From positions 248,001-312,000 of the forward strand of contig JAWKUB010000002.1 in assembly GCA_041398745.1 (NCBI GenBank): a stretch of 64,000 bases of DNA, in the 5' to 3' direction. Below the pieces are notes generated by a model that did no database searches, had not been told where the DNA came from, and was given only the letters and a program-made list of their open reading frames with translations. This DNA is from JACKHO01 sp041398745 (GTDB lineage Bacteria > Planctomycetota > Planctomycetia > Planctomycetales > Planctomycetaceae). This document shows positions 8,970 through 17,760 of this stretch, one piece after another. A program made the translations under genes and the position numbers. Numbering within the stretch: the first letter of the stretch is position 1; every line of letters begins with the position of its first letter.

Positions 8970-9308
8970 GACATATTGTTAGTAGCGTCCCATGGGAACT
9001 TGTTACGGGGCCAGCCAGGAATTTCTTGAAATCCTAAGGCTCCACCGACAAGAGCAGCAACGAAGCGACGCGACGCGCCGGGCCCGTTAACTCAACTTTT
9101 GCGCCTGACTTGATGCAAAAGGTCATTGCGACCCGAAGCCGCCTAAGCCAACTGTTCTAAGTCGCTCCTTGCCCGCCTATACGCTGAGTGCATTGACCAA
9201 CTTGAAGTCAGGCCAGCGACAATCTCTCCCAGACCGTTTACGCACGGTTACATTTGCTGGGGCGTCGCACTATTCTGAGAGCCCTGACCCATCAGCAGGA
9301 TTTGAAAT
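8970..9308. other. Divergent intergenic region, 339 bp
   Basis: The region lies between the ECF sigma gene (minus) and the first sulfatase gene (plus), so it must hold both promoters. I could not assign a convincing -35/-10 pair on either strand. A short palindrome, ACCGT-ttacgc-ACGGT, stands near 9233-9248. No ORF in it looks coding. Confidence 0.4.
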
Positions 9309-10769
9309 ATGCGACGAGTTTTTCTTCTGTTGGCAGCCTGCGCTGCATTGAGTTCCGCAGCGTTTGCGGCTCGGCCCAACATTGTGTTGATTTTCGCCGA
9401 CGACATGGGCTGGAAGGATATTGGTTTCCAGAGCGACGGGCGTTTTTCAACACCCTACCTCGACCAAATGGCGCGCGAGGGCATGGTGTTCACCGATGCC
9501 TACGCCACAGCTGGAAACTGTGCTCCAAGCCGGGCGTGCCTCATTTCGGGAACATACACACCACGGCATCATGTGTATGCGGTGGGGAGCACCAATCGAG
9601 GGCCGAAGAATTTGCAGCGGCTTGTACCCATTCCGAACCGGAGCGGATTGGCGGAAGACGTCATCACCTTGGCCGATGCACTTAAAGCTGCGGGCTATGC
9701 GACTGGTCACTTTGGGAAATGGCATTTGGCAGGACCAGACGGTGCTAAACCGAGCGAACAGGGTTTCGATGAAACGTATGATTCGTTTGGTGACGGGGAA
9801 GTCCGTGAAGGAAGCGAAGGAAACAAGAAGGGGCCACCGGAAGACCCAAAGGGCGTGTTCACTTTGACGCGCAAGGCCTGCGATTTCATCGAACGGCACA
9901 AAGACGAACCGTTCTTCTGTTACCTGCCACATCATGCCATTCACACTCCGCTGCAGACGACACCCGAGACACGCGAAGAGTTGAAAGCCTCTGTGAAGGC
10001 TGGCGGACCATCAATTGACTACCTCGGCTGCACACACGATCTCGACGCGGGCGTGGGCGTATTACTGGCGAAACTGAAGGAATTGAAGCTCGACGAAAAC
10101 ACACTCGTGGTGTTCACCTCGGATAACGGTGCGACGCCGGGGTCATCACAGGAGCCGTTACGCGGCAACAAAGGCGCTTACTACGAAGGCGGCATTCGGG
10201 AGCCGTTCATCGCACTCTGGCCGGGACATATCAAAGCGGGCACAAGTTGTTCGGTCCCAATCACGAACGTCGATTTGTTTCCAACGTTTCTCGCTGCAGC
10301 AGAAGCAAATATTCCTGAGGGAAAGATTTTGGACGGTGAGAATCTGCTGCCGCTATTCACTCAAAGTGGAACACTCCAGCGTGAAGCAATCTTCTGGCAC
10401 TTCCCTGGCTACCTCGACAGCCCCGTGACGCGCGGCCGCGACCCGGTGTTTCGCACGCGGCCTGTGAGCGTCATCCGGAAGGGTGATTGGAAACTGCATT
10501 TGTACCACGAAGAGTGGACACTCGATGGGGGCCGCGAAAAGCTAGCCACCAACCGGGCGGTCGAACTCTACAATTTGCAGGATGATGTCGGCGAACGACA
10601 CGACGTTTCGAACATGCAGACCGAAAAGCGGGATGAACTGCTGTCCGATTTGTTAAGATGGTTTGAATCTTCGCATGCTTTGCTCCCGTCGGAGCCTAAT
10701 CTCGAATACGATCCAGAAAAGAAGCCGGCGAATAAGAATCGCAAACGGGGCCAGAAGGCCGAAAAGTAA
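9309..10769 (+). CDS. Exported sulfatase
   Basis: A 486-residue S1-family sulfatase that hydrolyses sulfate esters, probably of polysaccharides, outside the cytoplasm. A signal peptide (MRRVFLLLAACAALSSAAFA) is followed at once by the calcium-site motif NIVLIFADDMGW (DD at 31-32). The formylglycine motif is C-A-P-S-R at 71-75, the form converted by sulfatase-modifying enzyme. A second metal motif, TSDNGATPGS, and the Lys of RGNKGAYYEGG complete the site. The tail is rich in Lys/Asn (KKPANKNRKRG). No sulfatase-maturation gene is nearby. It precedes a metallophosphoesterase on the same strand (59 bp). Confidence 0.93.
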   Translation: MRRVFLLLAACAALSSAAFAARPNIVLIFADDMGWKDIGFQSDGRFSTPYLDQMAREGMVFTDAYATAGNCAPSRACLISGTYTPRHHVYAVGSTNRGPKNLQRLVPIPNRSGLAEDVITLADALKAAGYATGHFGKWHLAGPDGAKPSEQGFDETYDSFGDGEVREGSEGNKKGPPEDPKGVFTLTRKACDFIERHKDEPFFCYLPHHAIHTPLQTTPETREELKASVKAGGPSIDYLGCTHDLDAGVGVLLAKLKELKLDENTLVVFTSDNGATPGSSQEPLRGNKGAYYEGGIREPFIALWPGHIKAGTSCSVPITNVDLFPTFLAAAEANIPEGKILDGENLLPLFTQSGTLQREAIFWHFPGYLDSPVTRGRDPVFRTRPVSVIRKGDWKLHLYHEEWTLDGGREKLATNRAVELYNLQDDVGERHDVSNMQTEKRDELLSDLLRWFESSHALLPSEPNLEYDPEKKPANKNRKRGQKAEK

Positions 10770-10828
10770 CTGTCGCTACGCTACTGTTTGAAGCAGGCAT
10801 CTTTGAAATCCGAATTTGGAGTTTATTC

Positions 10829-12436
10829 GTGCGTCCACTTGTTCTTGCCCTAATTGTTGCTGTGCTGTTTTCGATGGTGTTGGCCTTGGGACCAGGTGGG
10901 CGATTGACCGGTCAGTCGGTCGAACCTCTCGTCGCACGTGGCGTGGTCTATCACGACAAGAACCACAACCAGCAGCGGGATGCTGGAGAAGAAACAATGG
11001 AAGGAGTTCGTGTTTCGAATGGACACGACATTGTGACGACCAACGCGGACGGAGAGTACAAAATCCCCGTGACAAACGACTCCATCGTCTTCGTCATTAA
11101 GCCCAGTGGCTGGCAGGTGCCACTGAGCAAAGATCAACTGCCACGCTTCTACTACATTCACAAGCCAGAGGGATCACCGAAGTCGCGTTATCCAGGTGTG
11201 GAACCAACGGGACCGCTGCCGAAGTCTATCGACTTTCCGCTTTATCCTCACGAAGAACCGAAGCAGTTTCAGGCCCTCCTGTTCGGCGATCCTCAGCCAC
11301 GAGACCAGAAGGAAGTTGACTGGATTAGCCATGATGTCATTGAAGAACTCATTGGAACTGAAGCCTCCTTCGGCGTGACACTGGGTGATATTGCGTTCGA
11401 CAATCTGGAAACGTTTGAGGCGCTGAATCAATCAATCGCGCTGCTGGGAATCCCCTGGTACAACGTCATTGGTAACCACGACATCAACTACGAAGCGCAC
11501 CGACGTGAACATGCCAACGAAACTTATGAGCGCGTTTACGGCCCATCGTATTACTCATTCGATCATGGCCCTGTGCACTTCATCGTCGTGGACGACATTG
11601 AGTGGCAGTACAACCAGGAAAGCCGCAAAGGTCGCTATGTGGGTGGCATTGGCGACACGCAAATGGAGTTCATCAAGAATGATTTGGCTGGGATTCCTGA
11701 AGATCAAATGGTCGTGCTCATGATGCACATTCCGCTCATCGACGTGGAAGACCGGCACGAATTGTACCGCCTGATTGAACAGCGCCCCTTCTGCATTTCG
11801 ATTTCCGGACACACGCATTACCACGAGCACGTCTGGATTAAGAAGGAAGACGGTTGGGAAGGACCAAAGCCGCACCATCACATTATCAACGTTACCGTGT
11901 GCGGAAGCTGGTGGAGCGGGGCGCCCGATGAACGTGGCATTCCGCATACCACCATGGCGGACGGCGCTCCCAATGGCTACTCAATCATCAGTTTCGACGG
12001 AGCCGACTACCGACTCGACTACCGTGCCGCTGGTCGCGGACCTGACCATCAGATGCAGCTGGATGCTCCGGAAGTCATTTCCACAGAACTCGATGAGCCA
12101 GCTTTCCTATATGCCAACGTGTTCAATGGCTCAGAGAAGACCAAAGTCGAAATGCGCGTGGCGGGACAATCAACAGATTGGATTGAACTCGACCATGTGA
12201 AAGAGGCTGACCCCACCTATCAGCGCACGTTCGATCGCGAAGCGGCGATTCTGGAAGTGAAGCCAAACGAATGGCGGAAACTCAGCAAGCCACGTGCGAC
12301 CGGACATTTGTGGAAAGGAGCAATTCCCACCGGTCTTCCGCCAGGACTCCACGAAATCGAAGTCCGTGCGACCGATCACTGGGGCCGCATTTTCAACGAC
12401 AGTCGCAGCATAAGAGTGGAGACGGCGGGAAGTTAG
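10829..12436 (+). CDS. Exported metallophosphoesterase with SdrD-B-like N-terminal domain
   Basis: A 535-residue calcineurin-like phosphoesterase. The GTG start at 10829 has GGAG 8 nt upstream. A membrane/signal segment (residues 4-20) is followed by an SdrD-B-type calcium-binding domain: VYHDKNHNQQRDAGEE at 41-56 and NADGEYKI near 72. The dimetal core covers about 145-390, with FGDPQP, LGDIAFD, GNHDINY, MMHIPL and GHTHYHEH as the metal ligands. A beta-sandwich C-terminal domain follows (MetallophosC-like; VRATDHWG near the end). This three-domain layout is common in planctomycetes and Bacteroidota. Substrate is unknown. Confidence 0.9.
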   Translation: MRPLVLALIVAVLFSMVLALGPGGRLTGQSVEPLVARGVVYHDKNHNQQRDAGEETMEGVRVSNGHDIVTTNADGEYKIPVTNDSIVFVIKPSGWQVPLSKDQLPRFYYIHKPEGSPKSRYPGVEPTGPLPKSIDFPLYPHEEPKQFQALLFGDPQPRDQKEVDWISHDVIEELIGTEASFGVTLGDIAFDNLETFEALNQSIALLGIPWYNVIGNHDINYEAHRREHANETYERVYGPSYYSFDHGPVHFIVVDDIEWQYNQESRKGRYVGGIGDTQMEFIKNDLAGIPEDQMVVLMMHIPLIDVEDRHELYRLIEQRPFCISISGHTHYHEHVWIKKEDGWEGPKPHHHIINVTVCGSWWSGAPDERGIPHTTMADGAPNGYSIISFDGADYRLDYRAAGRGPDHQMQLDAPEVISTELDEPAFLYANVFNGSEKTKVEMRVAGQSTDWIELDHVKEADPTYQRTFDREAAILEVKPNEWRKLSKPRATGHLWKGAIPTGLPPGLHEIEVRATDHWGRIFNDSRSIRVETAGS

Positions 12437-12648
12437 CCAGTCACTGGGTCGCGACGCGTACCAACGCGGTCAAATCTCAACTCAACGCTCCATGAGACAC
12501 CTCCGAGTGAGGTGCTCCGGTAGATGTGGTCGCTCCTCCCCCCTTTGCAGCGACAGGACATCGCATTGATTGAGCCATCTCCGCTGCGATGTTATTGTCT
12601 GGCTGAACACTATTAACCGCATACCTCGATCTCTCGGAGAAGACCGGC
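12437..12648. other. Intergenic gap with small hairpin
   Basis: The gap holds CACCTC-cgagt-GAGGTG (12497-12513), a 6-bp stem without a T-run. It may be a weak terminator for the phosphoesterase gene or a dispersed palindrome. Nothing else is recognised. Confidence 0.35.
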
Positions 12649-12984
12649 ATGGCTGAATACGATGATGACTATGACGACGACGATGAGTACGAACAACCGA
12701 AACGCCGCGGACGACGTCGTCGCTCCAATTCCGGTAGTGCCGAAGACACTCAGGCGACGACCGGAATGGTCGTTGGAATCATTTGCATGATCGCCTGGTG
12801 CCTTCCAATCGTTGGCCTGCCGCTCTCTATTTGGGGCATTATTGCTTCAATGAAAGGGATGCAGTCGAATAACAGCGGACAAGCCACCGCTGGCTTGATT
12901 ATGAGTTGTCTGGGGCTTCTTTTCTCGTTGTTGAATGCAGCGGCAGGGGTGTTTCTCGCCTTGAACAACCAAGGCGGATTCTAA
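12649..12984 (+). CDS. Small DUF4190-like membrane protein
   Basis: A 111-residue protein with a very polar N-terminus: alternating acidic residues (EYDDDYDDDDEYE) then a basic patch (KRRGRRRR). Two hydrophobic helices follow at about 38-65 and 78-105. The pattern (TGMVVGIICM, LPLSIWGIIASMKG, AGLIMSCLGLL) is that of DUF4190-like proteins in which a Gly-rich helical hairpin follows a low-complexity tail. Function is unknown. A similar layout (low-complexity then helices) is seen in the gene at 50.0 kb. Confidence 0.75.
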   Translation: MAEYDDDYDDDDEYEQPKRRGRRRRSNSGSAEDTQATTGMVVGIICMIAWCLPIVGLPLSIWGIIASMKGMQSNNSGQATAGLIMSCLGLLFSLLNAAAGVFLALNNQGGF

Positions 12985-13015
12985 GACTTCTTCCCTCCAG
13001 TCGATCAGGCTTTCC

Positions 13016-16000
13016 ATGCGGTTCCTTTGCGCCTTTCTCATTGGCTTGGCGTGCTGCGCTGTGCGCGCCGAAGACTTCCCCGAGCCATACAATTCCGAAC
13101 GCGATTTGTCCGTCCCACTCATCAGTGCGGCGGAAGCAACGCAGAAACTGCAACTTCCCCCCGGCTTCAATGCGTCCCTCTTTGCTGCCGAACCCGATGT
13201 CCAGAATCCCATCGCCATGACCTGGGATTCGCGGGGACGACTGTGGATTGCTGAAAACTACACGTACGCGGAACGCCAGCAAAAGTTCGATTTCGCGCTC
13301 CGCGACCGAGTCCTGATTTTCGAAGACGTCGATGGCGATGGCCGTTTTGACAAGCGAACCGTCTTCACCGAAGACGTCCAAATGCTCACGAGCATTGAAG
13401 TGGGACATGGTGGTGTGTGGCTCATGTGCCCGCCACGCGTGCTATTCATTCCAGACGCAAATCTCGATGACAAGCCCGACGGTTCGGCGCAAGTCATGCT
13501 CGACGGATTCACGGTAGCGACGGAAAACTATCACAACTTCGCCAACGGCCTACGCTGGGGACCTGATGGCTGGCTGTACGGACGTTGCGGCGCCTCCTGC
13601 CCGGGACTTATTGGCACACCAGGCACACCAGCGGAAGATCGACTGAACATGGTCGGCACCATGTGGCGATACCATCCTGCCACTCAACAGGTGGACGTAC
13701 TCACTTCCGGAACAACCAATCCCTGGGGCCATGACTGGAACGCAGACGGCGAATGCTTCTTCGTAAATACGGTGAACGGCCACCTCTGGCACATGATTCC
13801 CGGAGCCCACTACGTTCGCCCGCATACGCTGGATGGGAATCGCCGCACTTACGAACTCATCGACATGCACGCCGACCACTGGCACTTCGATACCGGTAAA
13901 AGCTGGACGGCCTCTCGCGCTGGCGCCGCTAATGAATATGGCGGCGGCCACGCGCACATTGGCACCATGATTTATCTCGGCGACAACTGGCCCGACCAGT
14001 ATCGAGGCAAGCTGTTCACCATCAACATGCACGGACTTCGAGCCAATCAGGAAGTCCTGGAACGGGAAGGTGGCGGATACGTTGCGAAGCATGGTGAAGA
14101 CTTCTTCGTGAGTGGTGACGCCTGGTTCCGTGGGATGGATTTGAGCTACGGGCCCGATGGTGCCGTCTATGTCATCGACTGGAGCGATACCGGCGAGTGC
14201 CACGACAGCACGGGCGTGCATCGACAAAGCGGTCGGATTTTCCGCATTGGCTACGGTGATGTCCCCACCGAAGAATTCACCCTGGCGTTTGATGGTACCC
14301 ACAAGGGAGAAATCAAAATCAAACGCGGGCAAGACCTTGCCGATCTGAGCAACATCGACCTTGTGCATCTTCAGTTGGTGAAGAACGAATGGTACGCGCG
14401 TCAGGCACGTCGCATTCTCATGGAGCGACGCCTGCGTGGTCTGCCGATGAAAGACGCCATTGAAGAATTGAAAAACCATATGCGGCAGTGGGACGGATCA
14501 GCCCGTGGGGTACGACTGCTCCTTACCATGCATGCCGTCGGTGGAACCAATCACGCATTCCTGTGGTCGCAACTGAACCATCACAACGAATACATCAGAG
14601 GCTGGACCATCAGACTGCTGACCGAAAACTGGCCCCTCGATGATCCCATGAGTCGGGACCGCTCCTCAGTCGCATTTGGCGGTGAACACTCAGATTCCAT
14701 CATTCGTCGACTGGCAATCAAAGCCCGCCACGAAGATTCCGCCCTTGTGCGCCGAATTATCGCTTCGACGCTGCAACGTCTGCCGGTCGATCGTCGCGCT
14801 GCCGTTGCTCAGGCACTTGCTTCTCATGCGGAAGACGCCAACGACCACAATCTCCCGTTGCTCGTCTGGTATGGGCTCATCCCAGTCGCCGATCGGGATA
14901 TCACGGCCCTGCAACCGGTTTACGAAGAGTCGCAATGGCCGCTACTCACAAAACTCATCGCACGTCGTATTACAGAGGAAATCGAGCGAAGCCCCAAAGC
15001 GGTCGATCAACTTCTGGCGCACACCGCACAGCAGCAGAATAAAGAATTGCAACTCGCCGTCATCGAAGGCATGCACCAGGCGGTACGTGGCTGGCGAAAG
15101 GCAGCCAAGCCCGCGAGTTGGGACACCTTCGCCAGCACCGTGGCAAACGGAGCCTCGCCCCAGGCGGAACTCTGGTTGCGTGAGCTGAGCGTGCTGTTCG
15201 GTGATGGCCGCGCCATTGAAGAAGTGCGAACCATTGCGCTCGATGACAAAGCCCCCATCGACGCGCGGACTTCGGCCATTGAAACACTCATTGAAATCAA
15301 GCCCGATGACCTGCGAGAGATTTGTGAACCGCTACTGCGCGACTCCCGACTCAACGTCACCGCAGCGCGTGGTATTGCCCTGTATAACGACGCAGATGCG
15401 GGAAAGCTGCTGGTCGATTCCTATCGTCGGTTCCGGGCACCAAATCGCCCCATGGTCATTTCGCTGCTCAGCTCCCGCAAAATGTTTGCGAGGGAACTAT
15501 TGACGGCAGTCGGTGAAGGCAAAGTGCCTCGCGAGGATGTTTCCGCCTTCCAGATTCGTCAAATCCTTACGCTGGAAGATGCCGAGCTACAAAAGCTGGT
15601 CACCGAAGTTTGGGGAGAAATGCGGGAATCACCAAAGGCCAAGCAGGAGCAAATTGCCAAGCTGCGAGGATCACTTTCCGAACCGTCTCCCATTCAAGCC
15701 GACCTCGCCAATGGGCGGGCACTGTTCAACAAGACATGCGCTGCCTGCCATCAGCTCTACGGCCAGGGCGGAAAAATTGGACCTGACCTGACGGGAGCAA
15801 ACCGTGGGAATCTCGACTACCTTTTGGAAAACATTGTGGATCCCAGCGCCACCGTGAACCGTGACTTCCGCATGACCATTCTCCAATTGACCGACGGACG
15901 CACGCTCAACGGTCTGGTGACCGAACGAACGGAGAAAACCGTGAGCATCAGAACGGCGACGGAAATGTTCACCGTCGAAGTGAAAGACATTGAAGCCGAA

Positions 16001-16123
16001 AAGCTGACCGGGCTGTCCCCCATGCCCGAAGGAATGTTGAATACGCTTTCACCCGAACAGATCCGAGATTTGATAGGATATTTGCGACACCCCGTTCAGG
16101 TTCCCCTGCCAGAATCCGAGTGA
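13016..16123 (+). CDS. PVC-type exported dehydrogenase with HEAT-like repeats and haem-binding domain
   Basis: A 1035-residue exported protein of the kind that is hugely expanded in planctomycetes. After a signal peptide (residues 1-17) comes a beta-propeller 'membrane-bound dehydrogenase' domain (about 45-420; PPGFNASLFAAEP, AMTWDSRGRLWIAENY, WGPDGWLYGRCG, GPDGAVYVIDWSDTGECHD). A helical HEAT-like region covers about 470-860. The C-terminus is a single cytochrome c-like domain with C908-A-A-C-H912, KIGPDLTG and an Asp/Pro motif (NIVDPSATVN). It probably oxidises a sugar or related substrate in the periplasm and passes electrons to its haem. The exact substrate cannot be read from the sequence. 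Confidence 0.92.
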   Translation: MRFLCAFLIGLACCAVRAEDFPEPYNSERDLSVPLISAAEATQKLQLPPGFNASLFAAEPDVQNPIAMTWDSRGRLWIAENYTYAERQQKFDFALRDRVLIFEDVDGDGRFDKRTVFTEDVQMLTSIEVGHGGVWLMCPPRVLFIPDANLDDKPDGSAQVMLDGFTVATENYHNFANGLRWGPDGWLYGRCGASCPGLIGTPGTPAEDRLNMVGTMWRYHPATQQVDVLTSGTTNPWGHDWNADGECFFVNTVNGHLWHMIPGAHYVRPHTLDGNRRTYELIDMHADHWHFDTGKSWTASRAGAANEYGGGHAHIGTMIYLGDNWPDQYRGKLFTINMHGLRANQEVLEREGGGYVAKHGEDFFVSGDAWFRGMDLSYGPDGAVYVIDWSDTGECHDSTGVHRQSGRIFRIGYGDVPTEEFTLAFDGTHKGEIKIKRGQDLADLSNIDLVHLQLVKNEWYARQARRILMERRLRGLPMKDAIEELKNHMRQWDGSARGVRLLLTMHAVGGTNHAFLWSQLNHHNEYIRGWTIRLLTENWPLDDPMSRDRSSVAFGGEHSDSIIRRLAIKARHEDSALVRRIIASTLQRLPVDRRAAVAQALASHAEDANDHNLPLLVWYGLIPVADRDITALQPVYEESQWPLLTKLIARRITEEIERSPKAVDQLLAHTAQQQNKELQLAVIEGMHQAVRGWRKAAKPASWDTFASTVANGASPQAELWLRELSVLFGDGRAIEEVRTIALDDKAPIDARTSAIETLIEIKPDDLREICEPLLRDSRLNVTAARGIALYNDADAGKLLVDSYRRFRAPNRPMVISLLSSRKMFARELLTAVGEGKVPREDVSAFQIRQILTLEDAELQKLVTEVWGEMRESPKAKQEQIAKLRGSLSEPSPIQADLANGRALFNKTCAACHQLYGQGGKIGPDLTGANRGNLDYLLENIVDPSATVNRDFRMTILQLTDGRTLNGLVTERTEKTVSIRTATEMFTVEVKDIEAEKLTGLSPMPEGMLNTLSPEQIRDLIGYLRHPVQVPLPESE

Positions 16124-16169
16124 TCTTTCCATCAAATTTTTCGTCTCCCCATACCAAGGGGTCTCAACC

Positions 16170-16412
16170 ATGTCACAGACTTCACAGAACATTTTTGAAC
16201 GACATTACCTGGAACTGCGCTGCGGACTTCTCAACCTGGCAGCCGCATTCGACCGCATTGAACGGGCCGAAGGAGCTGGTGCCGTGAGGGAAGACGCCAG
16301 GATGAAACTTCTGGCTCAAGGGCTCGAAATTGTCGCGGGTGAAGGGACCGATCGAGCGGAACGCCTGCAACTGCTGTTCAGCGATCCCTACGTGGAAAAC
16401 TGGAATAAATAA
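16170..16412 (+). CDS. Small conserved-looking protein of unknown function
   Basis: An 80-residue, all-helical, charged protein (FERHYLELRCGLLNLAAAFDRIERAEG) with no signal peptide or cysteine motif. It is accepted because it starts with ATG, has normal codon use and fills a gap between two genes on the same strand. I do not recognise the family. Two helices with a DxxxR pattern suggest a small structural or adaptor protein. Confidence 0.6.
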   Translation: MSQTSQNIFERHYLELRCGLLNLAAAFDRIERAEGAGAVREDARMKLLAQGLEIVAGEGTDRAERLQLLFSDPYVENWNK

Positions 16413-16432
16413 CGGCCGCTTCCTAATCAGGT

Positions 16433-16480
16433 GCCACAGACATTCCTGTCTGTGTTTCACCGGGTTGACCGGTTGTGAAA
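16433..16480. repeat. Tandem palindromes before miaA
   Basis: Two adjacent hairpins: CACAGAC-attcct-GTCTGTG (16435-16454), then TTTCAC (16455-16460) paired with GTGAAA (16475-16480), with ACCGG/CCGGT as an alternative inner stem. It is non-coding. An in-frame GTG at 16475 lies inside the second hairpin, which argues that miaA starts further downstream. It looks like a dispersed palindromic element rather than a terminator. Confidence 0.6.
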
Positions 16481-16510
16481 GCGACAAGTGCAACACACAG
16501 GGGACCACCG

Positions 16511-17449
16511 GTGAAACTCCCAGTTGAAACATTGCAGCAGTGCTGGTTCATTTGTGGACCAACTGCCTCGGGCAAAACGTCCCTCGGGATTGAGCTGGCG
16601 CGAAAGCTAAATGGGGAAATTCTCTCGCTCGACTCCATGGCGATTTATCGGCACATGGACATTGGCACGGCGAAGCCAAGCGCCGACGAACAGTCGCAGG
16701 TTCCTCACCATCTCATCGACCTCATTGAACCGCACGAGGAATACTCGACTGCTGAGTACGTCAAACTCGCCACGGCAACAGTCGATGACATTTTGAGCCG
16801 AGGCAAAACTCCTCTGTTCGTGGGTGGAACCGGTCTCTACCTGCGGTCGCTGCTGCGGGGAATTTTCGATGGTCCACCCGCTGACTGGGACTATCGTCAC
16901 GCGTTAGAATCTGAGGCGGCGACTCAAGACCCCAATTGGCTGCACGAGCAGTTGGCAAAAGTTGACCCCCCCACGGCAGCCCGACTGCATCCTAACGACT
17001 CGCGTCGACTCATCAGGGCTCTGGAAATTCACCACCTGACGGGCGAACCGGCGTCCGCCCAACACGCCGAAGAAATCCTGCCGCCCGAGGTGCGCCCACG
17101 CAATGTCTTCTGGCTGGCTCCCGAGCGCAACTGGCTGTACGACCGTATTAACCAACGAGTCGACGTCATGCTGGAGGCTGACTGGCTGGACGAAGTGGAC
17201 CGTCTCCTGCAGGCAAATGAACCTCTCAGTCGCACCGCTGGCCAGGCACTCGGATACCGCGAACTCATCGACTGGCGGGAAGGTCGCATCGAAACGTTCG
17301 AGGAAACGAAAGAACTCATTTGCCGCCGCACCCGGCAGTTCGCCAAACGCCAAATGACCTGGTGCCGCAACCTCGTCGAATGCCGGGCCTTGCCCATTCC
17401 GCAAGAGAACCTGGCAGAACATCTGCTGTCCGGCTGGCGACCAGACTAA
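16511..17449 (+). CDS. miaA: tRNA dimethylallyltransferase
   Basis: Adds the dimethylallyl group to A37 of tRNAs reading UNN codons. The P-loop GPTASGKT is at residues 16-23 and the DSMAIYRHMDIGTAKPS motif (tRNA and substrate binding) follows. GGTGLYL and the swinging LGYRELIDWREG part are also clear. The GTG at 16511 is preferred over the GTG at 16475 because it has AGGGGA 9 nt upstream and the upstream one lies in a palindrome. The 312-residue length is normal. Confidence 0.93.
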   Translation: MKLPVETLQQCWFICGPTASGKTSLGIELARKLNGEILSLDSMAIYRHMDIGTAKPSADEQSQVPHHLIDLIEPHEEYSTAEYVKLATATVDDILSRGKTPLFVGGTGLYLRSLLRGIFDGPPADWDYRHALESEAATQDPNWLHEQLAKVDPPTAARLHPNDSRRLIRALEIHHLTGEPASAQHAEEILPPEVRPRNVFWLAPERNWLYDRINQRVDVMLEADWLDEVDRLLQANEPLSRTAGQALGYRELIDWREGRIETFEETKELICRRTRQFAKRQMTWCRNLVECRALPIPQENLAEHLLSGWRPD

Positions 17450-17463
17450 AGGATAAAGGATTT

Positions 17464-17648
17464 GAAACGCCGAGAGCGCAGAGGTCAGAGAGCGTATTTC
17501 CTTCAACAAAGCGGCGCTGTTTTTTGCGTCTTTTAGTGCTTTTCGTGGCCATTCCTCATGTGGTGAGAAAGCAAGAAGACCGTGAATTATACGAATGGTT
17601 GAGGGCCGTGAATCACATCCTCAGCGCTCTCTGCGTCCTCGGCGTTTC
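17464..17648. repeat. Inverted-repeat element with internal dispersed repeat
   Basis: The 310-bp gap between miaA and the AgcS gene (17450-17760) holds two 20-nt arms, 17464-17483 and 17629-17648, that are reverse complements at 18 of 20 positions (core: AAACGCCGAG against CTCGGCGTTT). Between them, 17514-17554 carries a CACGAAA-type sequence similar on the other strand to sites at 39.2 and 40.87 kb. There is no transposase. It is probably a non-autonomous repeat. ORFs here are not convincing. Confidence 0.6.
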
Positions 17649-17760
17649 ATCAACCTTCGCTGATCGCAGTTCCATGCGCCATTGCGTCAAAGGGCAGAGG
17701 GCATCATCCTGTGTTGGTTGTTAGCCCACTCACACGTTACGACCTGTTTTGGATCAAAGC

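Noticed and set aside
13550..14479. 309-codon antisense ORF in the dehydrogenase gene
   Set aside because: Overlaps a clear multi-domain protein in the opposite frame; no motif.
16475..16510. Longer miaA start
   Set aside because: The GTG is inside a palindrome; the next GTG has a good ribosome site.
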